This document shows positions 51,792 through 64,000 of a stretch of DNA of 64,000 nucleotides, piece after piece (position 1 is the first letter of the stretch; each line of letters starts with the position of its first letter). Both the position numbers and the translations under genes were made by a program. The notes under the pieces are model-generated. The model saw nothing but the letters and a program-made list of their open reading frames with translations, was not told the origin of the DNA and searched no databases. This DNA comes from Dirofilaria immitis. Taxonomy: Eukaryota; Nematoda; Chromadorea; Rhabditida; Onchocercidae. Location of the stretch: NCBI GenBank assembly GCA_024305405.1, contig JAKNDB010000068.1:5819501-5883500 (forward strand). Direction: 5' to 3'.

Positions 51792-52130
51792 TTAATTTGA
51801 TAAAGAAGAAAAGGAAAAAAAAAGTGGGAGGATGAATAATGAATGAGGTGAATGATCAATTGGTTGTTTGGTAAGACAATTGCACCCATTATAATACGGT
51901 ATATTATGGCGTAAAAGTAGAAAGGCGATAAGTAAAATAGAAGGAGGAATTAATATCAATAATAGCATGTCCGGTAAACCGGATTTATCTTTTTCTTCCT
52001 TTACCTCCTCCTCCTTTATCTCCTCCTCCTCTTCCTCTTCTTCCTCCTCCTCCTCCTCTTTCCTTATCGTCTCTTTATTTATCATTGTTATCAAGCATAA
52101 ATAAATACTTCTTGCCCTTTCAAAATGCAT
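51792..52130 (-). CDS. Possible small acidic single-pass membrane protein
   Basis: An open frame of 112 codons from the ATG at 52130, or 97 from the ATG at 52085. After a short N-terminus it has a run of about 13 glutamates encoded by a GAG/GAA microsatellite, then EEVKEEKDKSGLPD, a convincing transmembrane stretch (MLLLILIPPSILLIAFLLL), and a polar tail containing NGCNC. The acidic run then hydrophobic helix then short tail could be a tail-anchored or type I protein. No homologue recognised and no splice context seen. It could be an accident of a polypurine repeat placed before a hydrophobic AT-rich frame. Confidence 0.3.
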   Translation of the reverse strand: MHFERARSIYLCLITMINKETIRKEEEEEEEEEEEEEIKEEEVKEEKDKSGLPDMLLLILIPPSILLIAFLLLRHNIPYYNGCNCLTKQPIDHSPHSLFILPLFFSFSSLSN

Positions 52131-52572
52131 TACTGTTTCAAAAAGCGGATCGTATCATAACGGAAGTTTAACTAATCGATAAATGAAAATAAAATAAACT
52201 AACACCTTGACAGGTTATTTTATTTTTGTAAACTAAAATCAGAATAGTTAAAAACTTACCGCATATTTGTTATTTTTGATCGTATAAACTAAAAAATTAA
52301 TTTTTAAATATACTTTCTCAATCTCGACCAAAAACAGCCTACTTCATCATCTGATAGCGGCGAAATAATCATTATCAGATCTTTTCAGATGTTAGATTTA
52401 CTATATGTGCTTCTGATTCTGAATTTTACTAATAACAATATTTGTTGTTGAACAAATATTGTATTCGATATAATATTTATTAGATTAAGCTATAATTCAA
52501 ACTATCGTACCAAAACGAAAGTATTATATCGGTGAATGGAATTATAATAACAAGATATTGCTACATGTGTTC

Positions 52573-52575
52573 CAG
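52573..52575 (+). promoter_or_regulatory. Likely spliced-leader acceptor of lin-48/ovo
   Basis: TGTGTTCCAG ends two bases before the ATG at 52578, leaving almost no 5' UTR, which is typical of trans-spliced nematode messages. Confidence 0.5.
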
Positions 52576-52577
52576 TA

Positions 52578-56040
<3,463 letters not shown>

Positions 56041-56723
56041 TATCGTTTCATAATTTTTTCTTTTTTTGTACAAATCATTTTTTCTGATGATATTGCTTAG
56101 ATAATTGTGTTTAACAATTAAAGTTGATAAGAAAAACAACTGCAAAAAGTTTAATAAAAAAATTTTATATTTTAAGAATTTCTCTATTTTCTATCTTTGA
56201 ATTAAACGACAAATTTAGAAATTTTTATTGAATGTATTTTTAGAGAAAAATGATAAATATTTAAAAGAATTTAGTGATATTATGTACTTTCATTACTATT
56301 TTTTCACTTTTTTATTTTTTTCTGCATAAAAATTGTTTAACGTTTGAAGCATTCTTGTCTAACATAAGTTATATTTCATGATAAAAATATATGTATTTTA
56401 TTAAGATAATATTAACATTGTAAATGTACAAGAAATTAAATTAAATATTCCCTCGCATGACATAATTCTTAAAAAATTTTTCGAAAATTTATTTTTCCAT
56501 AATCGGTCAATAAATTTGATTCAATTTTAATAAATAAGCTTTACAGAATTTCATGATTTTTTGTCATAAAAGAATTTTAAAAAACTAAACTTGGAAGTTT
56601 CAAAATTTCATAGATAACAAAAAAAAATTTTTTTCGAATTGATTTAAAATGGCTTATAAGCAATGTTATATTGGAATTTGTAGAATGAGAGTAAATGATT
56701 ACCATATAATTATTATTAATGTA
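56041..56723. other. Shared 3' region of convergent ovo and ankyrin genes
   Basis: 683 bases between the two stop codons, AT-rich, with candidate polyadenylation hexamers on both strands (plus at 56153-56158; minus at 56488-56493). No further gene. Confidence 0.6.
56153..56158 (+). terminator. Candidate polyadenylation signal of lin-48/ovo
   Basis: AATAAA about 113 bases beyond the stop at 56040. Confidence 0.45.
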
Positions 56724-57125
56724 TTATAGTTGTAATAATGGATTTTTCTCACGATATTGAATGAGCCAATCAGCGATGAAAAGAATCGGATCAGTTGGTC
56801 GTTGCAATAATACCTATTTTATTGCATTATTTCATCTTAATAAATATCAAAAAAATTCGCTTTTTTAATTAAAAATTCAAAAGTTTTCGATATAACATTA
56901 AAAATTTGTCGCACATTTTTTTCATCGAAAAAAAGGTAATATATTTGAAATTAAAAAAAAAAATTAACCTCAGTAAGTGCACCGGTAAGAACTGGTGCAA
57001 CAGTTCTTGATAAATAAATAGCATTACTGTTAGATGGTAACACAATATCATTGGGCATATCATATCCAAATTTATATTCATTTGTTTCATCCTCCTCTTT
57101 CGAACTTATTGATATATGTGACGAA
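56724..57125 (-). other. Dpy-30-like motif encoded by the last two exons
   Basis: The penultimate exon ends RTVAPVLTGALTE at 56969 and the last exon begins VLLQRPTDPILFIADWLIQY at 56813, phase 0. Together they form two short helices matching the Dpy-30 motif core. In DPY30, and in sperm and cilia proteins carrying it, this motif dimerises and docks amphipathic helices such as those of AKAP-like or ASH2L partners. Confidence 0.72.
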
Positions 57126-60100
57126 CTTAAATTTAGAAATAACATATTCAGTTTGTTTTTTAATTTCAATGAATGATTATTTTCTATCAATAATATAAAT
57201 AATTCATGTAAATAATCGTAATTAAATAATGTTCAAGAATATAAATTACATTTACAGGGTAGTATTTATCTCACTTCTAATAGTTACTTATAATTAGATG
57301 ACTGAAAAAATGATAATACTGATATTTGAAAAATGATTAAAAGTTATCAATTAAACATTGTATAAGTGATAGTTAAACATGAAAATTGATAGTTTAATTT
57401 CGCAAAAATTATATTCAATGATTAATATTACAAGTTTCAATTATAATTTCCCTTTCATTAATAATATTTGAAGAGAAGGAATAATAAACGGACCTCATAA
57501 CAGATACTGAACCACTACTTAATATTGAATCAGAATGCGGTATATCTGCGAGATTCTCTGAAATGGCAACATCACCATTATCATCATCAATCTCTCGCAA
57601 TAATTCCAAATTAATTACATTATTGAGACAATAATAATGTGGTGTATGACCTTCCTGAAAATATTTAAAAAAGAGAAAGAGAAGGAGAAAGAGAAAGAGA
57701 GAAAGGTAGCTAATTAGAATAAACTTTTTTGTTTTTCATCTTTTTAAATTCTTTAATTATTATTTTAGAAAGTGACAATTGAAATATTTACAATATCCAT
57801 TGCATTTTGATCAGCTCCAGCTTTAACTAAAATTTTCACATAATGTCCACCATCATGAGTTGCTGCCGCATAATGCAACGGTGTACGTTTGTTCTAAATG
57901 ATTGAAAATATTTAATAGTATAATAAATTATTTTCAAATATTTTTAATTTAAAAAATTTATTCATTCTATTCTATATTTATATTTAAATTTTATATCAAA
58001 TATATATTCATATTCAAATGTATTATCGTTTAATCAATTTCACTTATAGTTAAAAATTGCTTAAAATACGGTAATTGAAATTAAAAAATATTAAATCTTT
58101 TTTAAATGAAAAAATCATTAAATTATAAAATTGATAGTTTACATAATCAGAAGCATTTAATACAGATGGAAAGTTTGATACGATGTAACGAATTATTTCA
58201 GTTTGTTCATAAAGGATAGCAGTATGAAGTGGCGTACGACCAAATCGGTTTCGAGCTATTGCCAACTTTTTTGAAGTAAATAATTCTTTCAGATGTTTCA
58301 GGTCACCTTTCCTGATTGCTTTATGAATTTCATCGATTTCATCCTAAAATTTTTCTGAACTATATTAAATAAATTATATTAAATTTCATTATTTATTTCT
58401 TATCAGTATATTCTATCGATTAGTTAATTATCATGATAAAATGATAGGAATAGTTGTCGCTTTCATGCAAACAAAAATTTACTTTTGAATAATAGAATAA
58501 TGAAAAACTATTTATTTTTATCTTATATTCCTTCTAGTTATTATTTACCTGCCGTGTTTTTATTTCTTATCATTTTGTGTTATTTGTTTAATCGATAATT
58601 TCAATAATTTATACAATTTGTTTAATTTAATTAAGAGTTTAGTTATCAACAAATATTATGATTATATTTCAATATTTCGTCATTTTACAAGAAATAATGG
58701 CTGTAAAATTGGAAGAGATAAAATTTCTGGTAGATATAATTTATATTTTAATGACATATATTTTAATGATTCTATTTGATATAGTATAGTATTAATTATT
58801 TTGCATAAAATGAATTAAGTAATATATTAATTGTTAGCAAATATTAACACAGAAAAAAGATAATTTTCAATCTCAACATTCAAAATAATAGTCAGAAAAA
58901 TTTTAATTTGAATTGAATTCTTAATATTATTTCAAGCTGTTATAAATGAATAAAATTTTCGGATAACATTATTGCTATTATTATTATAAGAGGATATTAT
59001 TTATTTAGAGATATAAATGGCGATGAGAATTTCCCGTCTCATCATTTTCACTTATGAATTATTTTGATTGATAAATTAGGAAGAGATAGAAAGAAAAAAA
59101 AATGAATGAACAATTTTCTTCCTAAAAAAAGAAAGTATTTTTTTATTTTATCTAAGGAAAAAATGGAAGAATAAGTTGACCTTGTGGTTGACATGGATGA
59201 CACACTTTATTTAAAAAAATAATTATGTTTAAAAAAAAGACGAAGTAATTTTTATTAAATAGAAACAACTTACAGATACTTTTTCTGTATCTGAAATGGA
59301 AAAAAAAGAACAATACAGATAATATGATAGTTTTTATTTCTTCAAGGTCAAAGTTTCCGATACTTGAACAAAAATAAGAAGGAGGAACATTTGCCTGTGT
59401 AACTCTGTATAATTAATTATAGAAATTTATTATTTAAAATAATGTACGGACTAATTTAAAATATATGAAGTAAATATAATACGATAAGCCTTATTTCTTC
59501 AAAGCTAAATTTTCTTATAATCGATGAAAAGAGCAAGCACGGATATGTATCTTTATGTAATTAGTTATAGAACTTGTTACTTAAAATAACATGGGAACTA
59601 AATTAAAAATATATTAAATAATTATAATAATCACTTAAATCAATAATAATAAATATATTGATAAAACAGTTATTACCAGATAATCATTTAGATAGTCGAG
59701 AAAAATTTTTGAATTTGAATTATTTATTGTATGACCGACAAGTAGATCACCACATCCTGAAAGTACTAATTGTTCCAATTTACCAATATTACCATCGTGA
59801 AGCCATTGTCGTATATTTGATTCCAAACAGGATGATGCTGTACGATTACGAATTATCTGTAAAAATTGCTAAATATTAATTTAAGAAAGTAAAAAATAAA
59901 TAAATATAGAAAATAATTTTTTTAAAAAAGAATGACAAAATAAATTTGAATTGATAAATTTATGCGAAAATGAAAATACTATATTATTATTAAACAAAGG
60001 AGGAAGGAATTGATTAAATAATATTGCATTTGGGTTTATTAAGTTTTATAATTATTCCCATATTTTAATTATAATGTAATAAATTAGGAATTAAGTACCT

Positions 60101-63100
60101 CGTCCAAAATAGCTTCTCTTGCCGTATTGATTGCTTTAAAATCAATTTCTGCAGGATTTTTCAAATAGTAGCTTGGTCGTCGACCATACTGAAATTATTT
60201 GTTGTATAAGAATGGATCTTTTTTCTTTTATAAAAGAAATAATTGAATAAATTTTTAATAATCTGAAATTGAATGATGAAAATATTATCAGAAATTATTA
60301 AAATTTAAATTTAGTACAACAGTAATTAATTTATTAAAAAAGACATAAATTTTCGAAGGAAATAAAAATGAAATTTATAGAAATGCCCAACTTTAGAACA
60401 AATGGAACAAACAATTTGCATAGTTTACAGGTATGAGAAATAAATAATAAAATAAATAATTTAATTATTTTCATTCATAAACACTAAAATAATTGGAAAC
60501 AAATAAGTTTAATTTGTTTAAATTTTGTTTCATAAGATGAAAAAAGAATGAATAAAACTGATAGATGAAAAATGAAATTTAACTTACACAATCAGAAATC
60601 TTAGAATTAGCACCTGCATTACGCATCATTTTATATAAATAACCATCATCAGGTAAAGCTGCTGCATAATGAAATGGAGTTCGTTTATTCTAATGGTGAA
60701 TATGAAACGATAAAATTTAATAAATTATAAGTAATCAATTATGCAGTTAAATAATTAAATCTGATATTCAGTAATTAAGTGTAGTTTTGGTACAAAAAAT
60801 CAAATAAAACATATGTTATACCAATCGATAAAAACATGAATAATTAATATAGAAATAAAGAAATTAAAAATTCTTTTTTAAACTCATAATTTCTTATTTG
60901 TTTATTTTAGTTAAAAATGAAAATTAAGCGTAAAAAGAAATTAAAAATAATAGCAAATTTATAAATTGGCAATTCGTATGTTATTTTCATACTAGCGTTC
61001 ATTTCCTAAATTTTAATTAATTAATATCTCATTAGTTTATCAATTTTTTCATTTACTTAATTTATAAAGAAATTCGAGAAAAATATCGGAATAATTATAT
61101 GTATGAAGTGATACCTCATCCATTGCATTCGTTACTTGCGGATAATTTTTAATCAAATATTTCGCAATTTCAGTTTGACCCAAAATGACTGCTTTATGTA
61201 GCGGTGTTAAATGTCGAGAATCACGACAAAATGCCATTTTTTTCGATCGACTAGGATTTTAACTGTTCGTAAATTATCTGCTTCGATAGCTTTATGAATT
61301 GCATTAATTTTATTCTAAAATATAACCAATAATATTATTACTTTAATTAGAAATTACTAAATGCAATTACATTTCATTTATGATTAATTCTATCCTCTTT
61401 TTAGCATCGATTTTGCTATCAAAAGAATTATTTTTAAAATCCGTCAAAATTTTCTTTTTTTTCTAAGAAGTACTTGCTACTTCGATATTCTTCAAAATTT
61501 ATACTAATCAAAGAATAATTAACCTGATACTGTGGTAATGCATCTAAGAAATGACGAACATCCGGATCATCAGTTTCATACGATCGACAGGATAATAAAT
61601 CAGCATAACCATTTAATACCAATTCATCTAATTTTCTTATATTACCATTATGAATCCAATTCGAAATATCCTCTTCCACATCTATATGACAATAACAAAT
61701 AATAAGCAATTAAGATGAATAATAAAAATAATTGAAGAATGTGAATAATAGATTTTGTAAATAATTAACCTTGCAAAAGTGATCCAGTCGCTTGACCTGC
61801 AATAAGTTGATCCATTTGATCATTATCTTTAATCATCATTTTAGCATCTAATTGATTTGAATTGTTTTGATAATACAATGGTGCATGACCAAACTGTAAC
61901 CACATGTTTATTATCATTTATGGAAATTTAAATTATTAAAGACATCCAATATTTGCATCTCATAAAATCTATTTAATTTATGCCTATCCAATTAAAAAAA
62001 TTAACATTATTATCATTTCAAAGTTATCAATCTTTAATGCAAATTTTGAAGATTTAGCAAAAAGATTAAAGAGATTATTATAAAATTTAAATAGACAAAA
62101 TATAATTTGTATGTAGCGTCTAATAAGATTTTTATGGAATTAAAAAAATTAAATTAAATTGGATATCTTGTCTTTTATGAAGACATCAGCACCAGCTTTT
62201 TGCAACATTTTCATCATAGCATCGCCACAATGATTTGCGAAAGCGTAATGTAATGCTGTTCGACCAGTCTTAAATTTTTTGTTTTCCATTTAAAATTTTT
62301 AAATAATTCTTTCAAAAATTTATAATAAGGTGATTATTATCATTTTAAAAGAATGCGACATATTCGTCATGCAATATAATAAAAAATTATAATTTTTTTC
62401 CAAATTTTTAGTTCAAAAACTTAATTTATATTTTAAATTAATAAAATCAAAGATAGTACATGATTAGTTGCATTAACACTATATGGATATTTTGCTAACA
62501 AATGACGAACAATATTTGTTTGTCCATGCAATACAGCTATATGTAAAGGTGTCATACCTAAAATCGAAATTAATAAATAATTAAAGTAATCAATTAATTA
62601 ATTTTTACATAATAATTATTTTATTGACTTTTGATTATTAATCTAGTAAATCATATATCTTTGCGATGCATATTTGTAAATACTTTAGCTATGTTGTCAG
62701 CATTAATACTTGAATAAATCTTAAATCTAAAATAAAATATTTACTCAAATATTAAAAATATGAACAAAGGATATATATAAATTTGAAAAGAAAATTGTTC
62801 AAAATTCCACCAAATCTATCGCGGGCAATAGAAAGTTTTTCGGAATCCATCAACATTATCATCTGATCGATATCACCTTCCTCTACCGCTTTATGAATTG
62901 TATCAATTTTATTCTAAAATTTTTTAAAAATTTCTGGAAAAAGATTTTTAATTTTAAGAATTATTTCCCGAAGGATTTTCAAGAAAATTTTGTAAAATAA
63001 TAAAATTTCACATCATTTTAGAAGAAATTTATGCCTATTCGTTAAAAATGGTAAAATTAAATCCAATATATGCCATTTGTGGAAAACTCAGCAATTACTA

Positions 63101-63258
63101 CTTGATATTTGGATAATCGATTAAGGAATTGGCTTGTTGCAAAATCATCAGAGGTTTTATCAGCCAGAAGATGTCCACGACCATCAAGAAGAATTTGCTC
63201 CAATTGTTTGATATCACCATCCTCAAGCCATTTTTCACCTCACTCTCACTTGGAGGAT
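56724..63258 (-). CDS. Ankyrin-repeat protein with three exon-quartet modules and a C-terminal Dpy-30-like motif (5' end uncertain)
   Basis: Exons, 5' to 3': ~63258-63102, 62913-62811, 62557-62460, 62269-62168, 61893-61770; 61681-61524, 61314-61115, 60689-60588, 60188-60099; 59856-59677, 58343-58143, 57893-57792, 57654-57494; 57125-56969, 56813-56724. Each module repeats a WLxDGxIxxLExLxLxG unit, then an ankyrin exon (RFGRTPLHTAILYEQTEIIR), then RTPLHYAAATHDGGHYVK, then GHTPHYYxxN. The tail reads YLSRTVAPVLTGALTE and, across an in-phase intron, RPTDPILFIADWLIQY, which resembles the Dpy-30 dimerisation motif (YLxxTVxPxLxxxLxxxxxxRPxDPIxFLAxYL). About 675 residues or more; likely an intracellular scaffold. 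One-base deficits at T runs 61237-61243 and 63231-63235. The 62168 donor is not GT. No first exon with a start was found. Family not recognised by name. Confidence 0.82.
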
Positions 63259-64000
63259 CGGAAATAAATGATATAATATACGAAGTAAAAGCAATTTTCA
63301 AATTTCATTAAATGATTTTTTAATTGAACTTAACTGATTTCAATTAGTTTAGAATTTGAAAATTAAGTTTTCCTTACGTACCAGACCTAGTACTCAAATT
63401 AGTATGAATAAAAATTCCTTAATTATTCACAGATTTTTAAAAAATTTAGAATTTCTAAAATGTTCGCTTATAATGTTTTTATTACATAGCAAACATCCAT
63501 CTGTCATATTTTCTCTGCAAATACTGTAAATCATTGTTATTGCAAGAAGTCGTTATCAAAAATTCATTATCATGAAAATATGTTTTATCATTATTTTAAT
63601 TATAGTCTAACTGGTTTAATTGAAATTTATATTAGTGGTTTTTGCATATTTCTTATTAAATTCTAAATTTATCAACTTTAATTTAATAAATTTAATGAAT
63701 TTAACTTATCAGATCTCGTAAAATTTATGCATCATTGATATGTTAGAAAAACAAGGAAATTATATAAGCTAAAAAAGCATAAAAAATTTTATTAATTCTA
63801 TTATCCAACTACAATTTTCTAATGTTATTAATTAATCAATGAATTCCAATACAAATACATTATATGCAAGATCTGATCAGTTTCATTATCTCATTTATGA
63901 TAATATTTAAATAAATAAATTGTTTTAAACCATATCAGAGCATGAAATGTATGTTTTGTTTTACATATATTAAAAATGAAATGTTTTGTAGTATATAGTT
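63259..64000. other. Upstream of the ankyrin gene, no exon recognised
   Basis: AT-rich DNA up to the window edge. The first exon(s) and promoter of the ankyrin gene are expected here or beyond, but no convincing start codon plus donor was found. Confidence 0.45.

Larger units (their letters stand above)
40698..52577. other. ~12-kb gene-poor region between adr-1 and lin-48/ovo
   Basis: No conserved protein or clean multi-exon gene found. Contents: microsatellites at 42288-42340, 42673-42715, 45590-45740, 48438-48484 and 49439-49479, many short A/T-biased open frames, and one possible small membrane protein at 51792-52130 (minus). The right part should hold regulatory DNA for the ovo-like gene. 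Confidence 0.5.

Overview
The window looks like nuclear DNA of a parasitic nematode, most likely a filarial or other clade III (spirurid) worm. It is strongly AT-rich. Genes are built from short exons with GT..AG introns and TTTCAG-type acceptors, and likely spliced-leader acceptors sit directly before several start codons. The recognisable families fit a worm: WR1/lustrin-type cysteine repeats, an ADR-1-like ADAR, a LIN-48/OVO zinc-finger factor, RMD tetratricopeptide proteins and a BEL/Pao retroelement remnant. No bacterial or Wolbachia-like gene was seen.

Layout. 1-5565: a near-perfect inverted repeat with arms of about 1.2 kb, each carrying the last exon of a small secreted WR1-repeat gene. 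The full gene is on the minus strand at 1014-1706 and an orphan exon is on the plus strand. 5957-6681: a complete paralogue on the plus strand. 7030-7635: a decayed BEL/Pao gag fragment. 14148-17960: a large glutamine-rich gene. 19278-20316 (minus): a secreted cysteine-rich protein I do not recognise. 21322-28594 (minus): two tandem RMD/FAM82-like TPR genes, possibly an operon. 31900-40697 (plus): an ADAR-family gene with about three dsRBDs and a degenerate deaminase domain (adr-1 type). 40698-52577: a roughly 12-kb stretch with almost no coding signal. 52578-56040 (plus): lin-48/ovo, six exons, four zinc fingers. 56724 to about 63258 (minus): an ankyrin-repeat protein made of three exon-quartet modules and ending in a Dpy-30-like motif, tail-to-tail with ovo.

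A property of the whole window matters for anyone using it. Conserved genes are repeatedly broken by a deficit of exactly one base in a short A or T run (at least a dozen cases). Restoring one base returns both the conserved protein and the exon phase in nearly every case. This looks like uncorrected consensus error rather than mass pseudogenisation, so the frameshifts listed here should not be read as gene death without raw-read support.

The genes share no obvious pathway. The most unusual items are the three-module ankyrin/Dpy-30 protein, the ADAR that has lost its visible catalytic and zinc-binding residues, the inverted WR1 exon duplication and the unassigned cysteine-rich secreted protein.
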